A stretch of DNA of 64,000 nucleotides from assembly GCA_011523795.1 (NCBI GenBank), contig WTFY01000010.1, positions 62,001 through 126,000 on the forward strand, read 5' to 3'. The notes beneath the pieces are model-generated. The model worked only from the letters and a program-made list of their open reading frames with translations. It made no database searches and had not been told where the DNA came from. Below, in pieces: positions 8,669 through 16,213 of the stretch. This stretch comes from Gammaproteobacteria bacterium (GTDB lineage Bacteria; Pseudomonadota; Gammaproteobacteria; UBA4575). Position 1 is the stretch's first letter. Every line of letters starts with the position of its first letter. A program made the translations under genes and the position numbers.

Positions 8669-9970
8669 TCACCCCCTCTTTTTGCCAGGGGGAGATTTGG
8701 ACCCGGCCCCGGTTTCCCGCCCGGCGGTCGGTACGATCGTCTGCCTGTGCCCGTACGGTTTCCAGGCGGGAGCAATCACGTTCGGCATCTCGGAACGCTG
8801 CATCAGGCTCGCCCGGGTCAGGGTGAATTCCCCGTAGCGGTCGTTGATCTCGTCCATCACCTGGTTCAGTCGATGACACCGGGTCTCCTCTTCCGTGAAC
8901 AGTTCCCCCTGGCCCCTTGCAGGCCGTGGGTCCAGGGCACTCACCTGCACCTGAAACACGCCTTCCCCGCGCCAGCATTCGTCCACCATCCGGTTGCACA
9001 ACTCGACCACATCGCGGCTGTCGTTGGTCGGAAAGGTCGTCTTCAGCCGGTTGCTCCGGATCCATCCTTCCTGGGTGCGCAGCCCGACCGCGTACTGCTG
9101 CGCCACCAGCGAATGCTGCCTCAGCCGTGCCCCGAGCTTTTCAGCCATGTGCACCAGATACATGCAAATCACGTCCCGGTCCGTTGTATCGGGAGGCATG
9201 ATTTTCCCGTGCCCAAGGCTCTTGGGTGGAGCCACCCGCGTTTCCACCGGTGCCGAATCCTCACCCCGGCACATCTGCCAGACACGTCGGCCCGGGTTGC
9301 CGAAACGGTCCCCCAGCACGCTGACCGGCAGCCTTGCAACCTCTCCGCAGGTCAGGGCTCCCCGCCGGGCCAGAAAGCCCGCGATGCCCCTGCCCACTCC
9401 GCATAAGCGGGCAACGGGTACGTCTTTCAACCGCTCCCGCGTCTCCCACGGTGGAATGATGGCCAGGCCATTTGGCTTTTGCTGCTTGGCGGCATACTTG
9501 GCCGTAGTCTTGTCCCCGCTCAGGCCCACGGTACAGGCAAGACCGGAGGCTTCGCGGACCAGTTCCTTGATGACTTTCCCCATCACCCCGGGCGGGCGGT
9601 TCCAGTACTTCTGGCAATGCGTGAGATCCAGGAATGCCTCATCGACCGAAAACACCTCCACATCCGGCGTGACCCGCCGCAGCACCTCCATGATCCTCGT
9701 TGACACCGCCGCATACCGCTCGGGACGGGAGGGCACCTGGATCAGGCCAGGACACAGTTGCCGGGCCTGCCTGAGACGCATCCCGATGTGAATGCCGAAT
9801 ACCCGGGCTTCATACGAACAGGTGATGAGACAGGTTCCTGTCCTGCCATTCGTGATCCCGATCGGCCTGCCGCGATATTCGGGACGGTCCCGCTGCTCAA
9901 CGGATGCGAAGAAGGCATCCATGTCCACGAAGGCAATCAGGCGGGGCCAGTACTGGGGATTGTCCGACAT
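8669..9970 (-). CDS. dinB: Y-family DNA polymerase (DinB/Pol IV-like)
   Basis: Error-prone translesion polymerase. Palm residues seen: FVDMDAFFASVE (Asp16, Asp18), SYEAR (52-56) and FSVDEAFLDL with Asp110-Glu111, all needed for catalysis. A helix-hairpin-helix region (VARLCGVGRGIAGFLARRG, about 195-213) and a little-finger domain follow. At 433 aa it is longer than E. coli Pol IV (351), with a C-terminal segment LNQVMDEINDRYGEFTLTRA typical of the longer DinB/UmuC-like branch. No beta-clamp motif was assigned with certainty. Convergent with copA; no LexA box seen in the 120 nt upstream. Confidence 0.88.
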   Translation of the reverse strand: MSDNPQYWPRLIAFVDMDAFFASVEQRDRPEYRGRPIGITNGRTGTCLITCSYEARVFGIHIGMRLRQARQLCPGLIQVPSRPERYAAVSTRIMEVLRRVTPDVEVFSVDEAFLDLTHCQKYWNRPPGVMGKVIKELVREASGLACTVGLSGDKTTAKYAAKQQKPNGLAIIPPWETRERLKDVPVARLCGVGRGIAGFLARRGALTCGEVARLPVSVLGDRFGNPGRRVWQMCRGEDSAPVETRVAPPKSLGHGKIMPPDTTDRDVICMYLVHMAEKLGARLRQHSLVAQQYAVGLRTQEGWIRSNRLKTTFPTNDSRDVVELCNRMVDECWRGEGVFQVQVSALDPRPARGQGELFTEEETRCHRLNQVMDEINDRYGEFTLTRASLMQRSEMPNVIAPAWKPYGHRQTIVPTAGRETGAGSKSPPGKKRG

Positions 9971-10090
9971 GGGGCATCCGATCCTAGTAAGTTACCGTGC
10001 ACGGATCAAGTGACCGGTTTTGTGGGCCACAGGCAGCCCTGGCCGCCCGAAGCCGCCGCCCGGAAGGCTGCAGGGAGAACAGCGAGACGC

Positions 10091-10786
10091 CTAGGCGGCC
10101 CTGGTCTTTGCCTGCCCCTGTAGAATATATCCCACGGCCTGGTCTGCAGAGAGCACCGGACACACGATGTTGTTGATCCTCTCCATGGTGGCAACATCGT
10201 TCTTCTGATCCTGGCAGGAGCAGGCATCGCCGATCACGATCGGGATGAACCCTTCGTCCCGCGCAGCCCGCGCATTGCCCTCGATACACCAGTCCAGGTG
10301 TATGCCGCACAGGACAATCGTCCTGATCCCCGCCCTTTCCAGCATCAGCTTGAGAGGGGTGCCTACGAACGAGCTCTGATGCGCATACTCGAAAAATTCC
10401 TCGTCTTCGGGATGCGCCAGCTCCCTGAGCTCATCGACCAGGTCCACATCCCATTTCTTTTGCTCGTCGGTCATTTCGCCCGAGCAAAATGCCTGGCTCC
10501 AAAACCCGTATTGCGCCTCATCCAGGATCGTCATCGGGTAGTCCTCACGAAACACATCGTAGCCGATCCAGAAAAACTTCATGTTCGCCCTGCGACAGGC
10601 CTTTGCAACCTTGACCGTGTTCTCCAGTGTTCCACGTTCCCACTGCCTTTCCCCTCCCTGCACGCCCTCGGGCCTGTACAGGCTGTTGCACTGGCTGATC
10701 GAAATGAATGCCGCAGGCTGGGCCAGGATGCCTGCGAAGTCCAGGTTTTTCCACTGCTCGGGTAATTCGGGTACATTGGATGGCAT
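10091..10786 (-). CDS. Isochorismatase-fold cysteine hydrolase homologue with altered active site
   Basis: 231-aa protein with the isochorismatase-like fold: N-terminal strand AAFISISQCNSLY, middle segment EFFEYAHQSSFVGTPLKL and C-terminal nucleophile loop LCGIHLDWCIEGNARAA. In the family the catalytic triad is Asp-Lys-Cys. Here the Asp of the usual DMQ motif is replaced by Ser and the Lys of the K-x-x-Y-S-A-F motif by Tyr, while the Cys is kept. It may be a divergent enzyme or a non-catalytic relative; substrate unknown. Divergent from sodC with a 272-nt gap. dinB lies downstream on the same strand, 120 nt away. Confidence 0.75.
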   Translation of the reverse strand: MPSNVPELPEQWKNLDFAGILAQPAAFISISQCNSLYRPEGVQGGERQWERGTLENTVKVAKACRRANMKFFWIGYDVFREDYPMTILDEAQYGFWSQAFCSGEMTDEQKKWDVDLVDELRELAHPEDEEFFEYAHQSSFVGTPLKLMLERAGIRTIVLCGIHLDWCIEGNARAARDEGFIPIVIGDACSCQDQKNDVATMERINNIVCPVLSADQAVGYILQGQAKTRAA

Positions 10787-11058
10787 GACTGTTGTTCCGG
10801 TTTTTATATGATCACACCGGAAATCTTATCGGAAGACCACTGCCGAAAGTAATCAATTCGATCGTTCTGCCGGATTAACCCATTTTATCTGGTGGCAACC
10901 GCCGGTCCCGCCCGGGTATTTCGGGCCCCGTCGCGAACTGCGGAAGTTGTGGCAGGGATCAGTAGTGATACACTTGGCGCATGACCAGAATGGAAACCCG
11001 GTATCGAAACACAACATCCGGCCCGCTCCAGTCCACAACAAAACCAAAGGAGTCAACC

Positions 11059-11574
11059 ATGAACACCAGACCATGTCTTCTTGCCTTCCTGTTTGCCGGT
11101 GTGTTCCTGCTGGCCTCACTGCAAACGGCAGGTGCGGCAGAACAGGCCCAGGCCCAAATGGCGAATGCGAGCGGGGAGGCGGTCGGGACGGTAGTCCTTC
11201 ACAAGACCCCGCAAGGCACACTCCTGCATGCGACCCTGCACGACCTGCCGGCAGGCGCGCACGCGTTCCATGTGCATGCGATTGGAAAATGCGAGGCGCC
11301 TTTCAAGTCGGCAGGCGGCCACTTCAATCCGGGCGGGAAGAAGCATGGCATCCGGAATCCGGAAGGCATGCACGCAGGGGACATGCCCAACATCCACGTC
11401 CCGGCATCCGGAAGCCTTGAAATCGAGGTCCTCAATGCCCTTCTCATGATGGATGCATCGCTTTTCGACGAGGATGGCGCAGCCATCGTGATCCATGAGG
11501 GGCCCGATGACTACGTGACCGACCCCGCAGGTGCGGCCGGACCGCGCATCGCCTGCGGCGTGATCACCAAGTAA
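11059..11574 (+). CDS. sodC: Periplasmic Cu/Zn superoxide dismutase
   Basis: Converts superoxide to O2 and H2O2 in the periplasm. Signal peptide 1-26 (cleavage near AGA-AE). Copper and zinc ligands are visible in HAFHVHAIGKCE, GGHFNPGGKKHG, the following HAGDMPNIHV loop and IVIHEGPDDY. The disulfide cysteines are in GKCEAP and RIACGVI. AAAGGAG 7 nt before the ATG at 11059 fixes the start; the frame is open further upstream but without coding character. 171 aa, normal for a bacterial SodC. Single-gene unit as far as seen. Confidence 0.93.
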   Translation: MNTRPCLLAFLFAGVFLLASLQTAGAAEQAQAQMANASGEAVGTVVLHKTPQGTLLHATLHDLPAGAHAFHVHAIGKCEAPFKSAGGHFNPGGKKHGIRNPEGMHAGDMPNIHVPASGSLEIEVLNALLMMDASLFDEDGAAIVIHEGPDDYVTDPAGAAGPRIACGVITK

Positions 11575-11720
11575 CGCGATTTACGCCCGGCATTCCCTGT
11601 GCGGTCCGGCCCCCGGGCCGGCCGTGCAGCGGACAACCCTCCTGCAGAATCGTGGACAAAAGGCACCCTGCAGGCGATGCTGCGGCATCCATCGTCCGGC
11701 CAGGGAGGGCCTTCGTCACA

Positions 11721-12533
11721 TCATTTCGGCGTTCGCAGGAAAGGCTGTGCCAGCAGATGATCCAGCCAGAGGTCACGTGATGTCCGGAAATACTCGATTC
11801 CTATCGTCATGCCAGTCTGTCCCTCCCGTGGCACGGCACGGTAGGTGCCGAACAGGTAGTCCCACCAGGGGACATTAAAACCGAAGTTGCTGTCGGTTTC
11901 CCTGCGGATCACCGAATGGTGGATCCGGTGCATGTCGGGCGTCACGATGAAATAGCGCAGGACACGGTCCACTTTTTCCGGAATGTAGATGTTGGCGTGA
12001 TTGAACAGTGACGTTGCGTTCAGCAGCACCTCAAAGAGTATCACCGCGGCGACCGGCGCGCCCAGCACGAGCACCGCTGCCATTTTTATCCCCATGGAGA
12101 GCACGATCTCGACAGGATGAAACCGCAGCCCTGTCGTGACATCCACCTCCAGGTCCGCATGGTGCATGCGATGCAGCCGCCACAGAAATTCCACATGGTG
12201 AAATGCCAGGTGCTGCAGGTACAGGATCAGGTCCAGGGCGATGACGGCCAAAACCATGGCCAGTCCCGCCGGCAGGTCCACCCGGTTCAGCAACCCCAGG
12301 TCCTGCTGTTGCGCAAAGACAGCCGTGCCCACCGCGGCCAGCGGGATGCCCAGACGCACGATCAGCCCGTTCAGGACGGTGAGTGCCAGATTGTTGAGCC
12401 AGCGCACGCCCCGCGAATGACGCTGGACCCTGCGCGGTGCCAGCAACTCCCAGACCGCAAACACCCCAAACACCCCGGCAAAGCTGGAGAGCCGAACCAG
12501 TATTTCTGTATCAAGAGTGATATCGGTTAACAT
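11721..12533 (-). CDS. Sterol desaturase / fatty acid hydroxylase family membrane protein
   Basis: Integral membrane di-iron oxygenase of the fatty acid hydroxylase superfamily. The eight-histidine signature is present: HLAFH (HxxxH, about residues 107-111), HRMHH (HxxHH, 120-124), a lone FNH-type His and HRIHH (about 202-206). Hydrophobic helices lie around 12-30, 50-72, 85-105 and 145-170. AGGA lies 7 nt before the ATG at 12533. Substrate unknown; family members hydroxylate or desaturate lipids. Divergent from the large operon that begins at 12689. 270 aa. Confidence 0.87.
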   Translation of the reverse strand: MLTDITLDTEILVRLSSFAGVFGVFAVWELLAPRRVQRHSRGVRWLNNLALTVLNGLIVRLGIPLAAVGTAVFAQQQDLGLLNRVDLPAGLAMVLAVIALDLILYLQHLAFHHVEFLWRLHRMHHADLEVDVTTGLRFHPVEIVLSMGIKMAAVLVLGAPVAAVILFEVLLNATSLFNHANIYIPEKVDRVLRYFIVTPDMHRIHHSVIRRETDSNFGFNVPWWDYLFGTYRAVPREGQTGMTIGIEYFRTSRDLWLDHLLAQPFLRTPK

Positions 12534-12569
12534 GAATCCTTTCTAGGTATACCGTGCAGGGATGTCAAT

Positions 12570-12583
12570 CATTTTCTAAAATG
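12570..12583. promoter_or_regulatory. Palindrome between divergent hydroxylase gene and envelope operon
   Basis: CATTTTCTAAAATG is an inverted repeat with 6-nt arms and a 2-nt centre, placed in the 155-nt gap between the divergent genes. A weak -10 (TATAGT, 12626-12631) with a distant TTGGGG (12601) follows for the operon. An operator is plausible; no regulator is known. Confidence 0.35.
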
Positions 12584-12688
12584 TCCTACAGACCTATAGA
12601 TTGGGGCTTTCATTCCCGTTTCAAGTATAGTGATGATGAAAAATTGCACCCGTACTCCGAACATCCGCACGGCGAGACTGCGGCAACC

Positions 12689-13429
12689 ATGACCATACGA
12701 CCCTTACTGCTGATACAGATCCTGGTTCTGGGTACACTGCTGGCTGCCTGCAGTCCCCCTGAACAGGCCTCACACCGAATGCCTACTCCACAAACGGAGC
12801 CTGCTGCGGAACAGCCGCCCGAATCCAAAGACCGCGCACATTCCGCGGACGAGCGGGGCACCGGGTCCCGGCAACGTGCCGCGGCGCAGGAAAGCCAGGA
12901 ACCGGATGCATCCGGGCCAACACAGCCTGAAGGAGAAACAGCCGCTGCCCGAACCGAGGACGAGAGGGTTGCCATCCTGGAGCAGAAACTCGAGGAAGAC
13001 CTGAGGAGATACGACGAGCAGATTCATGAGGAGTTCGAAAAGGCACAGGCCGAAAGGCAGGCCCATGAACCGGCCACCGGGGACGGGCTGGACCCTGCAC
13101 CCGGTCTGGAAGAGGACGGGCCAGCGCAGGGCCCGAACAAGGATGCCGGACCCGTCGCAAAGGCCGAATCCCCGCAACCCGAGGCCGGTTCAGACCCAGA
13201 GAAACGGGAAGAACATGCACAGGACCGCCTGGGCAAGGGCTCGCACAGCGTGCCGCTCCCCGCAGACCTTCCCAGCGGGGATGACGACGACGTCGTGGCC
13301 CGGCAACTGAGAGAGGCTGCACTCAAGGAACAGGATCCCGTGCTGCGTGAAAAACTGTGGGACGAGTACCGCGCGTACAAGAAACAACAGGCAAGCGTGA
13401 ACACGCCTCCATCCGGTGCGGAATACTGA
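12689..13429 (+). CDS. Lipoprotein, acidic and disordered, first gene of the motor/VWA operon
   Basis: 246-aa predicted lipoprotein with signal peptide MTIRPLLLIQILVLGTLLAAC and lipobox LAAC, lipidated Cys21. The residue after Cys is Ser, so sorting to the outer membrane is expected by the E. coli +2 rule. The mature part is rich in Pro, Glu, Gln, Ala and lacks recognised domains. Residues about 88-130 form a charged helix (DERVAILEQKLEEDLRRYDE) and 215-235 another. ATG at 12689 was chosen because it directly precedes the signal peptide; the frame is open upstream without coding character. Only 3 nt separate it from the next lipoprotein. Function unknown. Confidence 0.78.
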   Translation: MTIRPLLLIQILVLGTLLAACSPPEQASHRMPTPQTEPAAEQPPESKDRAHSADERGTGSRQRAAAQESQEPDASGPTQPEGETAAARTEDERVAILEQKLEEDLRRYDEQIHEEFEKAQAERQAHEPATGDGLDPAPGLEEDGPAQGPNKDAGPVAKAESPQPEAGSDPEKREEHAQDRLGKGSHSVPLPADLPSGDDDDVVARQLREAALKEQDPVLREKLWDEYRAYKKQQASVNTPPSGAEY

Positions 13430-13432
13430 GCC

Positions 13433-14599
13433 ATGCCAAGACACTGCATCCCGTACCTGCTGATCTTCCTTTTCCTTCAGGGATGCGCCACCGACCCGCA
13501 CCGGGTACGGGACGGGGAGAAGATCGAAACCGAAAGCGTGCAACTGCAGGAAAGCCAGCTGCTGGACGTAGGCATCCTGCTGTTCGAACAGGGGGAGCAC
13601 ACGGAAAAGGAAAAGGAACAAAACATCCACGAGGATATCCGTGCGGCGGAGTCACGCTACATGGCCTACCACCTGAAAGAAACCCTGGAGCAGGTACACG
13701 GCTGGGGCGCGGTACGGGTCCTGCCTGCAGCCTCCCACATTGCCGACGTGACCGTACAGGGCACCCTCCTCGCCTCGGACGGCGAGAAGCTGGAAGTCCG
13801 GGCCCGTGTCTCGGACAGTACGGGCGCACTGTGGTTCGAGAAACTGTACCGGGCCGAAATCGACGAAACCACCTACCTGGATATCGAGCCCGGTGAAGAC
13901 GTGTACCAGCATGTCTACAACCGCATCGCCAACGACATGTCCCGGCACCGAAAGAAGCTGTCCGGCCGGGAACGGACCATGATCCGGAACACCTCGGAGA
14001 TGCGCTATGCAGCCGGGGTGTCACCCGACCCGTTCTCGGAATACCTGCAATGGAAGCCTGACGGACAGACAGAACTGCTCAGGCTGCCGGCCCGCGACGA
14101 CCCCATGCTGCTGCGTGTACGCAAGATCCGGGAGCGTGAGTTCCTGTTCATCGACACGATCAACGAGTACTACGCAAATTTCCATGCCCGGATGTACCGC
14201 CCGTATGAGAACTGGCGAAGGTATTCCCTCGTTGAAGTCCTGCAGAAACGCGCCATTGAACGCCGCGCAAACCGCACCAAGTTCGCCGCCGCCGCCATCA
14301 TGCTGGTAGGCCTGCTCAGGGACTACCCGGGCCTGCTCACCACCGGCGCCCTGCTGTACAAGGACGGGATGGACATTGCCCGGGAGGCGGAAATCCATGA
14401 TGCCGCGATTCGTGAACTGGGTGAGTCGCTCAAAACCGAAGTGGCCCCGATGGTGCTGGACATCGAGGGTCGCACGATCGAGATCACCGGCACCATCGAA
14501 CAGCAGTATGAAAAATGGCGCGCCCTGCTGCGCGAGATTCACGCGAACGAATCGGCTCCGGTCATGGATGACCGCGTGCCAGCCGGCACGAGCCTGTAA
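13433..14599 (+). CDS. Lipoprotein of unknown function
   Basis: 388-aa predicted lipoprotein: signal peptide MPRHCIPYLLIFLFLQGC with lipidated Cys18 followed by Ala. The mature region is mixed alpha/beta with the blocks LLDVGILLFEQG, VRVLPAASHIADVTVQGTLLASDG (a domain start seen in outer-membrane-associated lipoproteins) and a hydrophobic stretch at about 284-312 (TKFAAAAIMLVGLLRDYPG). No named domain recognised. Starts 3 nt after the previous stop and precedes the TPR gene by 57 nt; together they look like the outer-membrane end of the system. Function unknown. Confidence 0.78.
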   Translation: MPRHCIPYLLIFLFLQGCATDPHRVRDGEKIETESVQLQESQLLDVGILLFEQGEHTEKEKEQNIHEDIRAAESRYMAYHLKETLEQVHGWGAVRVLPAASHIADVTVQGTLLASDGEKLEVRARVSDSTGALWFEKLYRAEIDETTYLDIEPGEDVYQHVYNRIANDMSRHRKKLSGRERTMIRNTSEMRYAAGVSPDPFSEYLQWKPDGQTELLRLPARDDPMLLRVRKIREREFLFIDTINEYYANFHARMYRPYENWRRYSLVEVLQKRAIERRANRTKFAAAAIMLVGLLRDYPGLLTTGALLYKDGMDIAREAEIHDAAIRELGESLKTEVAPMVLDIEGRTIEITGTIEQQYEKWRALLREIHANESAPVMDDRVPAGTSL

Positions 14600-14656
14600 T
14601 TCCGGCAGGACTCTCCGGTCTTGGGCGATTCGTCACATCGCTTTACCTTGAGTACG

Positions 14657-16198
14657 ATGCAAAAAGACGGCTCCACACCTATCCGGGCAATCGACCCCTC
14701 TTCGCTTCACGGGCCATCCTCCCGGGTGGGCGCCCGGCGTTCTCCTGTCGCGGTGCGCATGCTTGTCGCCCTGGTGTTCATCGTGCTGGCCGGATGCGTA
14801 GTGGTCGTATTTCTGGTACTGCCGGAATACGTGAACGAGGCGCGTCAGCCGGACGAGACGGTCAGCAGCCCGGCGCGCACCGAAGACACGCCTCGTGAAA
14901 CCGCATCACCGCCTGCCAGGGCCGTGCCCGTCGTTCCGGATGCCCCTGCACAGTCCGGGCCCGCACAGCAAGCCATGAAACGCCAGGCTGAAGCCCTGCT
15001 GCTGGACATCATCGAAAAACAGGAATGGCTCCGGCAGCGAGGCGTCAGCCTCTGGGCAGCCGGCGAGTACGACCTAGCGGCATCGGCCGGCCAGGCAGGG
15101 GACGAGGCCTTTCGAACCCGGGCATTCTCCGAAGCCGTCCGCCATTACGAGCAGGCCGTGCACGCGTTGCATGAACTTGAAAGGCGGGCTGCACAGGTTC
15201 TCGGCGAACAGCTGGCGCTGGGAGAAGAGGCCCTTGAGCGCAACCAGGGTGAAACCGCGATGCGGCATTTTGAGCTGGCCCAGGCCATCGATCCGCGAAA
15301 TCCGCGGGTCATGAACGGGCTGAAGCGGGCGAACACGATCCATGCGCTGTTCTCACTGCTGGAAAAAGGCGGCAACCTTGAGGCCGCCGGGCGGTTCGAG
15401 GAGGCCGAACGGACCTACCGGCAAGCCGTGGAACTGGACCCGCTTGCAGCGGATGCCCGGACCGCCTTGCAGCGGGTGACTGCCCAGCTCACCGAGGAAC
15501 AGTTCAGAAAACTTGTCGCACAGGGGTATGCCTGGCTGGATGCGCGCCGGTTCCAGGATGCCCGCGAGGCATTCAGAAAAGCACACAAGCTGATGCCGGA
15601 TTCAAAGCAGCCTGTCAAGGGACTGGCCAGCGTGGACCAGGCTGTGCATGATGAAAAGGTCGAGTCCCTGAAAATCGAGGCGGAACATTTTGAACTGCAG
15701 CAGGAATGGGGCCTGGCCTTGCAAAGCTGGCAACAGCTCCTGGACCTTGAACCCGGTGCCGGTTATGCCGTGGAGGGCGCTGCGCGCGCCCGGCTGCGTG
15801 ATGCACTGCTGGAACGACTCGAAAATCACATCCGTGCCCCGCAGCGCCTGAGTTCAGCCGGTGTAGCGGCCGAGGCCCGCGCGCTGCTGGACGAGGTCGC
15901 GGCGGTGAAAGGCGGGCCCGGCAACCGGATCCTGGACAGGGCTGGCGTCCTTGAAGAAACCCTGATCCTTGCAAACCGGCCGGTCCCGATCACGCTGCAG
16001 TCTGACAACGAGACCGATGTGACCCTTCTCAGGGTGGGCAGGCTGGGGCGTTTCCAGCGCCATGAAATCCTGCTCAAGCCGGGCCGGTATACCCTCGTCG
16101 GGTCACGTCCGGGCTACCGCGACATCAGGAAAATTCTTGATGTGACCCTGGGCATGGAAACCGGCCGCCTCACGATTCGCTGCGAAGAGACGATATGA
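14657..16198 (+). CDS. Membrane-anchored TPR protein with PEGA-like C-terminus
   Basis: 513-aa protein: short cytoplasmic N-terminus, one membrane helix (about 34-55, RMLVALVFIVLAGCVVVVFL), a Pro/Ala linker, then TPR-type helix pairs (about 105-390, e.g. AAGRFEEAERTYRQAVELDP and DARRFQDAREAFRKAHKLMP). A C-terminal beta domain (about 420-513, HEILLKPGRYTLVGSRPGYR) resembles a PEGA domain. The helix contains LAGC but continues hydrophobic past the Cys, so I read it as a membrane anchor and not a lipobox. ATG at 14657 is preferred to an upstream TTG (14621). Probably a periplasmic scaffold; inferred. Confidence 0.8.
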   Translation: MQKDGSTPIRAIDPSSLHGPSSRVGARRSPVAVRMLVALVFIVLAGCVVVVFLVLPEYVNEARQPDETVSSPARTEDTPRETASPPARAVPVVPDAPAQSGPAQQAMKRQAEALLLDIIEKQEWLRQRGVSLWAAGEYDLAASAGQAGDEAFRTRAFSEAVRHYEQAVHALHELERRAAQVLGEQLALGEEALERNQGETAMRHFELAQAIDPRNPRVMNGLKRANTIHALFSLLEKGGNLEAAGRFEEAERTYRQAVELDPLAADARTALQRVTAQLTEEQFRKLVAQGYAWLDARRFQDAREAFRKAHKLMPDSKQPVKGLASVDQAVHDEKVESLKIEAEHFELQQEWGLALQSWQQLLDLEPGAGYAVEGAARARLRDALLERLENHIRAPQRLSSAGVAAEARALLDEVAAVKGGPGNRILDRAGVLEETLILANRPVPITLQSDNETDVTLLRVGRLGRFQRHEILLKPGRYTLVGSRPGYRDIRKILDVTLGMETGRLTIRCEETI

Positions 16199-16213
16199 CC
16201 CGGCAGGCGCACC

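Noticed and set aside
11606-11621. CCGGCC-CCCG-GGCCGG hairpin after sodC
   Set aside because: Perfect stem but no U-tract, so not called as a terminator.
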